Assembly (NCBI RefSeq): GCF_007559025.1
Contig: NZ_CP041765.1
Span: forward strand, 3,159,501 to 3,223,500
Direction of reading: 5' to 3'
Origin: Tomitella fengzijianii
Lineage (GTDB): Bacteria; Actinomycetota; Actinomycetes; Mycobacteriales; Mycobacteriaceae
DNA length: 64,000 bases
The notes under the pieces are model-generated. The model was not told the DNA's origin, made no database searches, and saw only the letters and a list, made by a program, of their open reading frames with translations. Position 1 is the first letter of the stretch. Every line of letters starts with the position of its first letter. A program made the position numbers and the translations under genes. Positions 26,126 to 34,804 of the stretch are shown one piece after another.

Positions 26126-28261
26126 ATGGACACTCCCGCGAGCACCCCCACGCACGCGCCCGAGCCCGCCGACCCCCATCTCTGGCTGGAGGACGTCGAC
26201 GGCGAGAAGCAACTGGCGTGGGTCCGCGAACGCAACGCGGAGACCACGGCCCGCTTCACGGAATCGCAAGGGTTCGTCAAAACCCGTGACCGCCTGCGCG
26301 AGATCCTCGATACCGACTCCCGCATCGCGTACCCGCGTCGCCGCGGCGAGTACCTCTACAACTTCTGGCGGGATGCGCAGCACGTCCGCGGCATCTGGCG
26401 CCGCACCACCCTCGAGTCCTACCGCTCCGACGATCCCGAGTGGGACGCCATCATCGACCTCGACGCACTCGCCGACACTGAGGGCGAGAACTGGGTGTGG
26501 GCCGGCACTTCCGTACTGCGGGTATGGGATCCGGCGGACCCTGACGCCCGTCCGGATCACCCCCGCGCCCTCGTCTCCCTCTCACGAGGCGGCGCCGACG
26601 CGGTGGTAGTGCGCGAGTTCGACATGGCCGCACGCGAGTTCATCGCCCCCGAACGGGGCGGGTTCACGCTGGCGGAGGCCAAGTCCGAGCTCTCCTGGAT
26701 CGACGCCGACACGGTCTACGTCGGCACCGACTCCGGCGAGGAATCGCTCACCGACTCCGGCTACCCGCGCACCGCCCGGCTGTGGCGCCGCGGCACGGCC
26801 GTCGAGGACGCCGAGGTGGTCTTCGAAGGCACGAAGCAGGACGTCGCCGTCTCCGTGTTCTACGACGACACTCCCGGCTACGAGCGCCACCTGGCCGAGC
26901 GGGCGCTCGATTTCTACACCACCGAGCGCTACCTGCTCTCCCCCGGCGCCGCGCCGGAGCAGCTGGACGTGCCCGGCGACTCCGAGGTGTCGCTGCACCG
27001 CCGGTGGCTGTTCGTCTTCCTGCGCTCCGCCTGGACCGCCGGCGGCACCGAGTACGCCCCGGGCACCCTGCTGCGCGGCGAGCTGGACGCCTACCGCCGG
27101 GGCGACCGGACGATGACGGTGCTGTTCGAGCCGGAGGCGCATCGCAGCCTGGAGAACTTCACCGTCACCCGAAACCACCTGTTGCTCACGGTACTCGAGG
27201 ACGTGCGCACCCGGCTCGCGGTGCTGGATCTCGAGCAGCCGGACCCGGCCGCGGCCCGCGCCATCGGCGGCGTCCCTACCGAATCCACGGTCAGCGTCAT
27301 CGGCACCGACGCGGACTTCACCGACGAGGTCTTCGTGGTGTCCACCGGCTTCCTGCAGCCGGCGACGCTCTTCCATGGGCAGGTCGACACCGGCGTGGCG
27401 CCGCTCAAATCGGCACCCGCGTTCTTCGACGCCGACGGGCTCGACGTCCACCAGCACTTCGCCGTCTCCGACGACGGCACCCGCATCCCCTACTTCGTCG
27501 TCGCCCCGCGCGCGGAACCCGGTGCGGCACCCGCCCCCGCGCCGACCCTGCTATACGGCTACGGCGGCTTCGAGAACTCGCTGACGCCCGGCTACTCGGG
27601 GCTCACCGGCGCCGGGTGGCTCGAGCGCGGCGGGGTGTATGTGGTCGCGAACATCCGTGGCGGCGGCGAGTACGGGCCCCAGTGGCACACCCAGGCGGTG
27701 AAGGCGGGCCGGCACCTGGTGTACGAGGACTTCGCGGCCGTCGCCCGTGACCTGGTGGAGCGTGGCATCACCACGCCCGAACTACTGGGCGCCCAGGGCG
27801 GCAGCAACGGAGGGCTGCTGATGGGCGTCATGCTCACCGCGTACCCGGAGCTGTTCGGCGCGCTGGTGTGCCAGGTGCCGCTGCTGGACATGCGGCGCTA
27901 TCACCGGCTGCTGGCGGGCGCGTCGTGGATGGCCGAGTACGGCGACCCCGACGACCCGGCCGAGTGGAAGTTCATCTCCGAGTACTCGCCGTACCAGAAC
28001 ACCGACCCGGCGGCCGACTACCCGCCGGTGCTGCTGACCACCTCCACCCGCGACGACCGCGTGCACCCAGGTCACGCCCGCAAGATGGCGGCGACGCTGA
28101 CCGAACAGGGGCACCCGGTCTGGTATTACGAGAACATCGAGGGCGGCCACGGCGGCGCGGCGGACAACTCCCAGCACGCGTTCAAGGCCGCGCTGGCCTA
28201 CGAGTTCCTATGGGCCACGCTGCGCGGGGATGCCGCCACCGACGGGGAGAGCGCCGGATAG
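26126..28261 (+). CDS. S9A prolyl oligopeptidase family peptidase
   Basis: A 711-residue peptidase with an N-terminal seven-blade beta-propeller and a C-terminal alpha/beta-hydrolase domain. The catalytic triad is Ser about residue 560 in QGGSNGGLLMG, Asp in STRDDRVHPGHA, and His in IEGGHGG. The N-terminal DPHLWLEDVDGEKQLAWVRE is characteristic of prolyl-endopeptidase/oligopeptidase B-like enzymes. There is no signal peptide, so it is probably cytoplasmic, trimming short peptides. It could conceivably degrade the tiny peptides encoded next door, but nothing proves this. M. tuberculosis Rv0457c is a comparable protein. Confidence 0.92.
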   Translation: MDTPASTPTHAPEPADPHLWLEDVDGEKQLAWVRERNAETTARFTESQGFVKTRDRLREILDTDSRIAYPRRRGEYLYNFWRDAQHVRGIWRRTTLESYRSDDPEWDAIIDLDALADTEGENWVWAGTSVLRVWDPADPDARPDHPRALVSLSRGGADAVVVREFDMAAREFIAPERGGFTLAEAKSELSWIDADTVYVGTDSGEESLTDSGYPRTARLWRRGTAVEDAEVVFEGTKQDVAVSVFYDDTPGYERHLAERALDFYTTERYLLSPGAAPEQLDVPGDSEVSLHRRWLFVFLRSAWTAGGTEYAPGTLLRGELDAYRRGDRTMTVLFEPEAHRSLENFTVTRNHLLLTVLEDVRTRLAVLDLEQPDPAAARAIGGVPTESTVSVIGTDADFTDEVFVVSTGFLQPATLFHGQVDTGVAPLKSAPAFFDADGLDVHQHFAVSDDGTRIPYFVVAPRAEPGAAPAPAPTLLYGYGGFENSLTPGYSGLTGAGWLERGGVYVVANIRGGGEYGPQWHTQAVKAGRHLVYEDFAAVARDLVERGITTPELLGAQGGSNGGLLMGVMLTAYPELFGALVCQVPLLDMRRYHRLLAGASWMAEYGDPDDPAEWKFISEYSPYQNTDPAADYPPVLLTTSTRDDRVHPGHARKMAATLTEQGHPVWYYENIEGGHGGAADNSQHAFKAALAYEFLWATLRGDAATDGESAG

Positions 28262-28282
28262 CCGCGGGGCGCCGCCGGGCCG

Positions 28283-28816
28283 TCAGTCGAGGTCGTCCCA
28301 GGACGCGGCCTCGCGGCGCTCCTCCTCGCGCTCGCGGGCGAGCCTGTCGCGCTTCACCCGGCGGGCCACCCACAGCACGGCCCCGCCGCCGCACGCCGCC
28401 CCGACCACCGCGCCGAGCAGCGTGCTGTAGTCGGTACCGACGTCGCTGTTCCACATCAGCCGGTAGAACACGCCGATGACGCCCACGGCATAGACCGTCG
28501 TCACCACGATCACCCGCGGCGTCGTCCAGCTGGTCAGCAACCGCACGTCCACGCCGCGACGCTTGGCGTACCCCTGCACCGCGCCGCCCACGACCACCCA
28601 GCAGATGAGCAGCCCCAGGGCGATCCAGGCGCCCACCCGGCCAGCCGCCCACGGCAACACTGCCGCAGCCGCGAGCAGGCACAGCTGATAGGCCTGGAAT
28701 CCGACCGCCGACGCCTCGTTCCACACGTCGCGCTGGTATTCGTCGTCGTAGAACTCGTCGTCGAGGTCGCCGACCTGCCGCAGCCCCGCGTCCAGCCGGC
28801 TCAGTAGCGATGTCAT
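28283..28816 (-). CDS. Four-helix membrane protein paired with XRE regulator
   Basis: A 177-residue protein with about four transmembrane helices (about residues 40-60, 64-84, 105-125, 130-150) and a charged Arg/Glu-rich C-terminus ending WDDLD. The N-terminal part has an acidic LDDEFYDDEYQRDVW segment. The start at 28816 overlaps the regulator stop (ATGA). Such XRE plus small membrane protein pairs are common in Gram-positive bacteria; the function is unknown. Confidence 0.75.
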   Translation of the reverse strand: MTSLLSRLDAGLRQVGDLDDEFYDDEYQRDVWNEASAVGFQAYQLCLLAAAAVLPWAAGRVGAWIALGLLICWVVVGGAVQGYAKRRGVDVRLLTSWTTPRVIVVTTVYAVGVIGVFYRLMWNSDVGTDYSTLLGAVVGAACGGGAVLWVARRVKRDRLAREREEERREAASWDDLD

Positions 28817-29007
28817 CTCCGGGCCTCCTCGTGCAGCGGAAACAGCTCCTCCACCGTCGCCCCGAGGGCGGCGGCGATGCGCAAGGCCAGGTAGACGCTC
28901 GGCGAGTAGTTGCCGCCCTCGATCGAAACGATCGACTGCCTGCTCACGCCGACCTGCGCGCCCAGCTGCGCCTGGGTCAGTGCCAGCCGCCTCCGGTGCT
29001 CGCGCAC
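28813..29007 (-). CDS. Small XRE family regulator
   Basis: A 64-residue helix-turn-helix protein nearly all of which is the HTH_XRE domain (LTQAQLGAQVGVSRQSIVSI, then NYSPSVYLALRIAAALG and TVEELFPL). GTG 29007 is preferred because GGAG lies 7 bases upstream and the length matches the family. A GTG at 29034 and a TTG at 29046 are alternatives; the TTG would lie inside the repeated operator. Co-translated with the membrane protein and probably autoregulated. Confidence 0.85.
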   Translation of the reverse strand: MREHRRRLALTQAQLGAQVGVSRQSIVSIEGGNYSPSVYLALRIAAALGATVEELFPLHEEARR

Positions 29008-29041
29008 GCGATTGCTCCGCTCGGCCTCCGACACACGACAA

Positions 29042-29080
29042 GTCAAGGATACTTGTCATCGATTGTCAAGGATGCTTGTC
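29042..29080. promoter_or_regulatory. Tandem operator of the XRE regulator
   Basis: Two 16-bp copies, GTCAAGGATACTTGTC (29042-29057) and GTCAAGGATGCTTGTC (29065-29080), differ at one base and start 23 bp apart. Each contains a CAAG-N4-CTTG dyad. They lie directly upstream of the regulator gene. Confidence 0.7.
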
Positions 29081-29139
29081 TTTGACTCCGCTCCGCCGCC
29101 GACCCGAGCACCGTTTGCGCAGCGCACCGCGGGATTCCG

Positions 29140-29180
29140 TGCTCGGATCGCCCAACCGGCACTCGGATCGCCCAACCGGC
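29140..29180. repeat. Short 20-bp direct repeat
   Basis: CTCGGATCGCCCAACCGGC occurs twice in tandem with a 20-bp period. No function is evident. Confidence 0.7.
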
Positions 29181-29196
29181 GCTCAGACCAACGGAA

Positions 29197-29252
29197 GCCG
29201 CCCGGGCTCACCCAGGGCCGACTCAAGTCGGCCCTGGGTGAGCCCGGGCGGC
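29197..29252. terminator. Very long perfect hairpin downstream of the ccdA-like gene
   Basis: A 27-bp perfect inverted repeat separated by only 2 bases, 12 bases beyond the ccdA-like stop. It is far longer than the other terminators in the window. Confidence 0.8.
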
Positions 29253-29263
29253 GTCAGGCCGTG

Positions 29264-30277
29264 CTACCGCTTGCCCGCTACTCCCCCCGGACGCTCACCG
29301 CCCGACAGCCTTTCCGACTCCTCGTCGTCGGGAGCGCCCGTCGACGCCTCATCGACTTCCGCCCTCGCAGACTCTGCCCCCACGAGGTCGTGGTCGTCGC
29401 CGCTGTCAATGCTGTCGGCGCTGTGAGTGCCGTCGGCATTGTCGGCGTCTTTCTCGCGACGACGCCGACGATCAATGCGCCACCCCAACACCAACCCCAC
29501 AACAACCACCACAGCAAAGATCACCGCCGCATTCGACACCGAACCGGCGAAACCACTCACACTCTCTTGCAACTGCTGATCCGTATCGACCCCCACGATC
29601 CCACCAAGATTCGCCGTACCATCGGTCACCAGGAACAACACGCCGATCGCGATGAACAACAACCCCGACACCAACGACATCGTGTGCGTATGCAACGGAC
29701 CGATCTTGATACCACGCCCCCGCAACCACCGCCGGTCACCAAGCTTGAACCGATCCCACAACAACGCCAACACGAACATCGGCACCGTCATCCCCAACGC
29801 GAACACCGCCCCGATCACACCCCCGTAAACCGGATTCGACCCGATCAACGCCAGCGACAACACCGCCCCGATCAACGGCCCCGCACAAAACCCGGCCAAC
29901 GCATACACGGTCCCCAGCAGATACACCGACACATTCCCGGAAATCTTGATCGACGCACTCGCCCGCTGCGCCGGCCCGAACGAGAACCCCTTCCCCACGA
30001 TGATCACCACACCGAACACGATCAACACGATCCCGCCCACCAGCGTCGCCGTCCCCCGATACCGCGTCACCAACGAACTGAACGCACCCACCCCGGCACC
30101 CAACGGCACCATCACCGTCGCCAACCCCAGATAAAACAACGCCGAACGCGCCGCAAGCTTGCCCACCCCATCGAAGGCATAAGCGAAAAACGACGGCAAC
30201 AACAACGCCGAACACGGACTGAGCAGCAACAACATGCCCCCCAGCAACGCGCCCAGCAGCCCGATCTCCGAACTCAT
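29264..30277 (-). CDS. CcdA/DsbD-type thiol-disulfide transmembrane protein
   Basis: A 337-residue membrane protein with about seven to eight helices and the two conserved Cys of CcdA proteins: LSPCSALLLPSFFAYAF near residue 22 and LAGFCAGPLIG near 129. It carries electrons from cytoplasmic thioredoxin to extracytoplasmic thiol proteins. The C-terminal 60 residues are an acidic Asp/Glu/Ser tail. The start at 30277 overlaps the DsbA-like stop (ATGA), so the two form a unit for oxidative folding or cytochrome c maturation outside the membrane. Confidence 0.88.
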   Translation of the reverse strand: MSSEIGLLGALLGGMLLLLSPCSALLLPSFFAYAFDGVGKLAARSALFYLGLATVMVPLGAGVGAFSSLVTRYRGTATLVGGIVLIVFGVVIIVGKGFSFGPAQRASASIKISGNVSVYLLGTVYALAGFCAGPLIGAVLSLALIGSNPVYGGVIGAVFALGMTVPMFVLALLWDRFKLGDRRWLRGRGIKIGPLHTHTMSLVSGLLFIAIGVLFLVTDGTANLGGIVGVDTDQQLQESVSGFAGSVSNAAVIFAVVVVVGLVLGWRIDRRRRREKDADNADGTHSADSIDSGDDHDLVGAESARAEVDEASTGAPDDEESERLSGGERPGGVAGKR

Positions 30278-31041
30278 GCGCCCCCCTCCCCGCCGAGCAG
30301 AGCATCGATCACCTGATTGAACACCGACGCCGGCTGCGCCCCCAGCATCGGATTGCCGTTGATCGAGAACGCCGGCGTCGCCGGAATCCCCAACTGCTGG
30401 GCCTGCGCCACATCCGCCCCGATCGCCGCATCGAACTCAGTGCTCTGCATCTGCGCGGTGAACCGATCCATATCCGGCACCCCCGCATCCTCGGCGAACC
30501 CGCGCAACTTATCGACATCCATCCCCGGATGCCCACCCTCGGGCGCCGCCGCATACAACGCCCGGTTGAACTCCCAGAACCGGCCCTGCGCCGCCGCGGC
30601 ACGCCCCGCCCGGGCAGCGAGCATCGACTCATCCCCATAGATCGGCATATCACGCCACTCGATCCGCAACTGCCCCGACTCGACGTACTCGGCGACCAGA
30701 CCCGGCTCCACATCACGGCTGAACTTCGCGCAGAACGGGCACCGGTAATCGGCGAACTCGACCAGCACCACCGGAGCATCGACCGCGCCGAGCGCCAACG
30801 GATCCCCCTCCTCGCGGGTCGCCAGCTCACCGAGCGGCCCCAACTCGCCCGGCGTGACCCCCTGCCCGCCCGACGCGGCCGCAGACGACTGCCCGCCCCC
30901 GCCATCATCATTACCGGTGAAAACAATGACCCCGAGCGTCACGGCCACGACGGCCAGCACCGCCATCGCCGCGATCTCCAGGCGCCGCCGGGTGCTACCG
31001 ACGCCACGCGGCGTGCCGCCGGATTCCGGACTGGTACTCAT
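30274..31041 (-). CDS. Membrane-anchored DsbA-like thioredoxin-fold protein
   Basis: A 255-residue protein: N-terminal anchor (about residues 21-42), Gly/Ser/Ala linker, then a DsbA-like domain with active site C101-P-F-C104 in DYRCPFCAKFS and the cis-Pro loop GIPATPAF. It resembles mycobacterial Rv2969c-type secreted disulfide oxidoreductases. ATG 31041 has GGAG 6 bases upstream; longer upstream frames are out of family. Coupled to the CcdA-like gene, which probably supplies its electrons. Confidence 0.9.
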   Translation of the reverse strand: MSTSPESGGTPRGVGSTRRRLEIAAMAVLAVVAVTLGVIVFTGNDDGGGGQSSAAASGGQGVTPGELGPLGELATREEGDPLALGAVDAPVVLVEFADYRCPFCAKFSRDVEPGLVAEYVESGQLRIEWRDMPIYGDESMLAARAGRAAAAQGRFWEFNRALYAAAPEGGHPGMDVDKLRGFAEDAGVPDMDRFTAQMQSTEFDAAIGADVAQAQQLGIPATPAFSINGNPMLGAQPASVFNQVIDALLGGEGGA

Positions 31042-31127
31042 CTGTGCTCCGTGTCCTCGAAAGTTGCGCATGGGCCGGCCCACCCGCGGAACACGCCACC
31101 ACGCGCCCCACGGGCAGACCCACCCCA

Positions 31128-31170
31128 ACTACTATGCCAGATAGTAGTAGATGGCTACCATGCCGGATAG
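31128..31170. promoter_or_regulatory. Duplicated dyad operator in disulfide cluster promoter
   Basis: ACTACTAT-GCCAG-ATAGTAGT (31128-31148) is an 8-bp inverted repeat. A degenerate copy, CTACCAT-GCCGG-ATAG, follows at 31155-31170, 26 bp away. The site lies between the minus-strand dsbA-like gene and the plus-strand CxxC membrane gene. TACTA-type dyads resemble BlaI/CopY-family operators; no such regulator is encoded in the window. Confidence 0.55.
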
Positions 31171-31254
31171 GACACACACGTCACGCTCGACACCGGCGAT
31201 CAGCACCGACACCGGCACCGGCACCGACGTAACCCCCACAGGAAGGAGCCCGGA

Positions 31255-31725
31255 ATGCGCGTCGCACCAGGCCAGCCCGCGGCCACAGACACCCGCCCGC
31301 GCACACGGTTCCACTGGGCACGCGCCGCCGTGGCCGCAGTGGCCACCGCGGTGATCGTCGGCGTGCCCACCGACATCATCGCCAACCCCTGGTTCTCCCG
31401 CGAGATCCCCGTGCGATGGTGGGAATACCCCGTCCTCGCCGCCACCTGCCTGCTCACCGCGGCATGGTTCGCCATCCGCATGACCCGCCCCCAGGACACC
31501 ACCGGCAAATCCGGCGCCTACGGCGGCGCCGCCCTCGCCCTGTTCGCCGTCGGCTGCCCCGTATGCAACAAACTCGTACTCCTCGCCGTCGGCACCTCCG
31601 GCGCACTCGGACTCTGGGCACCCATCCAGCCCTACCTCGCCGTGGTATCCCTCGCACTACTCGGCGCCGCCGTCGCCTACCGATGGCGACGACGCGACTG
31701 CGGCACCACCTGCCAAACCCCATGA
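31255..31725 (+). CDS. Small membrane protein with intramembrane CPVC motif
   Basis: A 156-residue protein with four likely transmembrane helices and a Cys-x-x-Cys (VGCPVCNKLVLL) at the start of the third, plus two Cys near the C-terminus (RRRDCGTTC). AAGGAG lies 9 bases before ATG 31255. Divergent from the dsbA-ccdA operon across a duplicated operator, so it is probably a third redox component of that system. I do not recognise a characterised family. Confidence 0.72.
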   Translation: MRVAPGQPAATDTRPRTRFHWARAAVAAVATAVIVGVPTDIIANPWFSREIPVRWWEYPVLAATCLLTAAWFAIRMTRPQDTTGKSGAYGGAALALFAVGCPVCNKLVLLAVGTSGALGLWAPIQPYLAVVSLALLGAAVAYRWRRRDCGTTCQTP

Positions 31726-31845
31726 CCCGCTCCGCGCTGCGGGCCCGCCCGAGCGTGGAAGCCCCCGCCGGGGACGGCCCTCCGCCCCACCGCGTCGCCT
31801 GGACGGCGCGCGGCCGGGTGCGAGCCAGAAGGAGCACACAGACTG

Positions 31846-33417
31846 GTGACGATCACAACGCGCACAGCCGCGCCATCGCCGGCCCCGCCTTCCCACCCGC
31901 GCGCGGCCGCGATCGCCAGATCAGTCGCGGCCCTCGGCGCAGGCGGCCTCTTCTATCTGAGCTTCCCGCCCCGGTCATTGTGGATTCTCGCGCCGATCGG
32001 ATTCGCGGTGCTGACGCTTGTGCTGCGGGGCAGGCGAGTTCGGGCCGGGTTCGGCTACGGGTTCCTCGCGGGGGTGGGCCTGTTCGTTCCGCTGCTGCCG
32101 TGGGTCGGTGCCTACGTCGGCCCCGTCCCCTGGCTGGCGCTCGCAGCAGCACAGGCCCTGGCGGTGGGACTGTTCGGCGCGCTGGCAGTGCTGGTGGCGC
32201 GGTTGCCGCTTGCGCCATTGTGGGTGGCGTGCGCATGGGTCGCCACCGAAGCCATACGTGCACGGGTCCCCTTCGGCGGGTTCCCGTGGGGCCGCTTGGC
32301 CTTCGGCCAGGCGGACGGCCCGCTGCTGGCCCTGGCACGCATCGGCGGAGCACCCGGGCTGTCTTTCGCCGTCGCGCTTTCGGGTGCGGCCGTGGCGGGC
32401 CTTCTCACGAGCCTCGCCCGGCGACGATTCCGTCGCGGCCTCCTTTTCGGCGCGTGCGCGCTGACGCCCGTCGCGGCGGCGGTGGCGCTGCCCGACACCG
32501 GATCCACGCCACGGCAGAACGCGACGGTCGCTGTCGTCCAGGGCAACGTGCCGCGACTGGGATTGGACTTCAACGCCCAGCGCCGCGCGGTGCTCGACAA
32601 TCATGTGGCCCAAACGGAGAAGCTCGCCGCGGATGTCGCCGCGGGTGCGTCGCCGCAACCCGAGATGGTCATCTGGCCGGAGAATGCGTCGGACATCGAT
32701 CCGCTGCGCAATCGTGATGCCGCCGCGGCCATCGATCGTGCCGCGCGGAGCATCGGCGTCCCGATACTCGTCGGCGCGGTGCTGGTGAACGACGATGGGA
32801 CCACGCGAAACACCTCCATCGTCTGGGACCCCCGCACCGGGCCCGGGCAGTCGCACGACAAGCGGCAACTCGTCCCCTTCGGCGAATACCTGCCGATGAG
32901 GTCGGCGGTCACGGCCCTCGTCCCCTCGGCCGACGAGGCAGGCCATTTCGTCGCCGGCGACGGTGACGGAACCGTGACGCTCAACGGCTTCCCCCTCTCG
33001 GTCGCAACATGCTACGAAGTAGCCTTCGACGACCTGGTGGCCGAATCCATCCGCGCCGGAACCAGCCTGATCACGGTGCCCACCAACAACGCGACCTTCG
33101 GCGACACGGACATGACCTACCAGCAACTCGCGATGTCGCGGGTGCGCGCGGTCGAGCATGATCGCAGCGTGGCCGTCGCGGCGACCAGCGGCGTAAGCGC
33201 CATCATCACCCCGGACGGCACCATCCAGAGCCAGACCGAGATTTTCACGGCAGACGCACTCGTCGAGCGGGTCCCGCTGCGGGAGAACATCACACCCGCC
33301 ACACGCGCGGGCGCCGCGCCCGAACTGGCGGCGTCGATCACCGGGGTGGCCGCGGCGTTCGGCGCTGCCAGGCTGCGGCGGCGGCGCGCAGAGCGGCCGG
33401 ACCAGGCTATCTACTAA
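31846..33417 (+). CDS. lnt: Apolipoprotein N-acyltransferase
   Basis: A 523-residue Lnt: N-terminal multi-helix domain, then a nitrilase domain with the triad Glu (about 279, WPENAS), Lys (about 343, HDKRQLVPFGEY) and Cys (about 388, ATCYEVAF). It adds the third acyl chain to diacylglyceryl-Cys lipoproteins such as the two encoded in this window. GTG 31846 with AAGGAG 11 bases upstream is the likely start. There is no Ppm1 fusion, unlike M. tuberculosis Rv2051c. Confidence 0.93.
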   Translation: MTITTRTAAPSPAPPSHPRAAAIARSVAALGAGGLFYLSFPPRSLWILAPIGFAVLTLVLRGRRVRAGFGYGFLAGVGLFVPLLPWVGAYVGPVPWLALAAAQALAVGLFGALAVLVARLPLAPLWVACAWVATEAIRARVPFGGFPWGRLAFGQADGPLLALARIGGAPGLSFAVALSGAAVAGLLTSLARRRFRRGLLFGACALTPVAAAVALPDTGSTPRQNATVAVVQGNVPRLGLDFNAQRRAVLDNHVAQTEKLAADVAAGASPQPEMVIWPENASDIDPLRNRDAAAAIDRAARSIGVPILVGAVLVNDDGTTRNTSIVWDPRTGPGQSHDKRQLVPFGEYLPMRSAVTALVPSADEAGHFVAGDGDGTVTLNGFPLSVATCYEVAFDDLVAESIRAGTSLITVPTNNATFGDTDMTYQQLAMSRVRAVEHDRSVAVAATSGVSAIITPDGTIQSQTEIFTADALVERVPLRENITPATRAGAAPELAASITGVAAAFGAARLRRRRAERPDQAIY

Positions 33418-33507
33418 GAAGGATAGTAATTGAGGTCGAGTTCGTATATCATTTCGTTACTTTGACAGGGTGCCTGGCACCGCGCATCGTCGAGTAAGGA
33501 TTTCACC

Positions 33508-34239
33508 GTGGACCGACGTCAGAAGCCGATCCCCCCGATGCCCAGCCGCGAACGCTCCTCCGCGTGCTCGGGCTCCACGCACCCCCCATCCGAAGCAATC
33601 CGCCGTCGGCCGAACGCGGAATCGGGCCGACGGAGAAGAACCTTCGCCGCCGTCGCCGCCGGTGCCGCCCTCGTCGCCGGGTTTCAGGCGGCCGCTCCCG
33701 CAATGGCCCAGGCCGACACGGGATCCGCCCAGCAGCTCGGCGCCGTCGTGGACGGCGTCAACCTGCTCGGTGATGTGATCTCGTCGACTGCCGGATCGGC
33801 CGGATCGCTGCTCAATCAGGGAGGCGCCAGCGCGGCCATACCGGCCTACGGCGCCGTGACATCGGGATTCGGCCCCCGATGGGGAACCGCCCACGAGGGA
33901 CTCGACATCGCCGGCAACGTGGGGGCCCCGGTATTCGCCGCAGCCGACGGCACCGTGGCCGACGCCGGCCCCGCCTCCGGCTTCGGTCTCTGGGTGCGAT
34001 TGCTCCACGACGACGGCAGCTCGACCGTCTACGGCCACGTCAACGAGACCCTTGTCGAGCAAGGCGAGCACGTCGAAGCCGGCCAACAGATCGCCACCGT
34101 GGGCAATCGCGGCGACTCCACGGGGCCGCACCTGCATTTCGAGGTGCGAAACGCGGCCGGAACAGCGGTGAACCCGGCCAGCTGGCTCGCCACACGGGGC
34201 GCCTACCTCTTGCCGAACAGACTGGGCTCGCTGTTCTGA
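33508..34239 (+). CDS. Secreted M23 (LytM) family metallopeptidase
   Basis: A 243-residue secreted protein. Twin-Arg-like basic N-region and hydrophobic core (about residues 42-68, cleavage after AMA), a Gly/Ser/Ala spacer (about 70-105), then an M23 domain with zinc ligands in HEGLDIA and HLHFEV and a YGHV motif. It is likely to cut peptidoglycan cross-links. The spacer (DTGSAQQLGAVVDGVNLLG) resembles the composition of the tiny MGS proteins. GTG 33508; GTAAGGA lies 10 bases upstream. Confidence 0.88.
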   Translation: MDRRQKPIPPMPSRERSSACSGSTHPPSEAIRRRPNAESGRRRRTFAAVAAGAALVAGFQAAAPAMAQADTGSAQQLGAVVDGVNLLGDVISSTAGSAGSLLNQGGASAAIPAYGAVTSGFGPRWGTAHEGLDIAGNVGAPVFAAADGTVADAGPASGFGLWVRLLHDDGSSTVYGHVNETLVEQGEHVEAGQQIATVGNRGDSTGPHLHFEVRNAAGTAVNPASWLATRGAYLLPNRLGSLF

Positions 34240-34409
34240 AGTCCGCCCGACAACCCATCGCCGCGCAGTGTCGGCACCATGCGGACGCGGGTCACGTCGC
34301 TCGGTAGAGCGGATACTTCCGCCGCCGCGCGGCGTGGCCGTCGGCCTCGTTCATGCCCGGACTGGGCGTGCCGAGCACGACGACCTGCCGCACTGGGGCC
34401 TGACGGGGC

Positions 34410-34529
34410 CTAGAAGAAGTCGGGCGCCAGCTTGGTGATGATGGTGTAGAACAGCTCCACCAGGGGCACGCTCCAGTCGCCCGAGCCCTCGGTGGACAGG
34501 GTCGTGGAAAAGCTCTTCGAATCGCCCAC
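34410..34529 (-). CDS. Tiny protein, 39 aa, aromatic C-terminal helix
   Basis: A 39-residue protein from GTG 34529 (GAGGAGACC upstream). Polar Ser/Thr/Gly-rich first half (SKSFSTTLSTEGSGDW), then the amphipathic helix VPLVELFYTIITKLAPDFF. Too short for most gene callers. It follows the 52-residue gene on the same strand; a hairpin lies between. Grouped with the tiny envelope candidates because of size, composition and mycolyltransferase 2 next door. Confidence 0.6.
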   Translation of the reverse strand: MGDSKSFSTTLSTEGSGDWSVPLVELFYTIITKLAPDFF

Positions 34530-34590
34530 TGCGGTCTCCTCTCACGGCGCCGACTGTGCGGCGGGATCAACACTAGCGCCCCATGACACA

Positions 34591-34629
34591 ACAGGAGCCC
34601 CACACGTTACATCCGTGCGGGACTCCTGT
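34591..34629 (-). terminator. Terminator of the 52-residue gene
   Basis: An imperfect 16-bp stem (ACAGGAGCCCCACACG against CGTGCGGGACTCCTGT) with a 7-base loop, between the two minus-strand tiny genes. Confidence 0.7.
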
Positions 34630-34645
34630 GCGTTACTGGCGCGGA

Positions 34646-34804
34646 TCAGCTGCCGGTGGCGAGCTTCTGGAGCATCTGGCCGACCGTCTCGAGCATGCCG
34701 CCGAGCTCGGCGATCTGCGAGGAGCCGAGCTCACCGGTGCTGCCGCCGGAACCGCCGCTGAGCGAAGAGAGCGAGCCGTCCGCGGGAGTGCGCTTGAAAG
34801 ACAT
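34646..34804 (-). CDS. Tiny Ser/Gly-rich protein, 52 aa
   Basis: A 52-residue protein from ATG 34804 (TAGGAGACACC upstream). A Ser/Gly-rich first half (SLSSLSGGSGGSTGELGSS) is followed by the amphipathic helix IAELGGMLETVGQMLQKLA. No signal peptide. The many Ser residues could be acylation sites if these proteins are mycoloylated, but this is conjecture. The longer upstream frame lacks a ribosome site. Confidence 0.65.
   Translation of the reverse strand: MSFKRTPADGSLSSLSGGSGGSTGELGSSQIAELGGMLETVGQMLQKLATGS

Noticed and set aside
28813..29046. TTG 29046 as start of the XRE regulator
   Set aside because: It lies inside the first operator copy, has no ribosome site, and would add residues absent from this small HTH family; GTG 29007 fits better.
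33405..33430. CTATC/GATAG dyad after lnt as a copy of the 31128 operator
   Set aside because: The arms and spacing differ from the dsb-promoter dyad, so I do not claim the same regulator.
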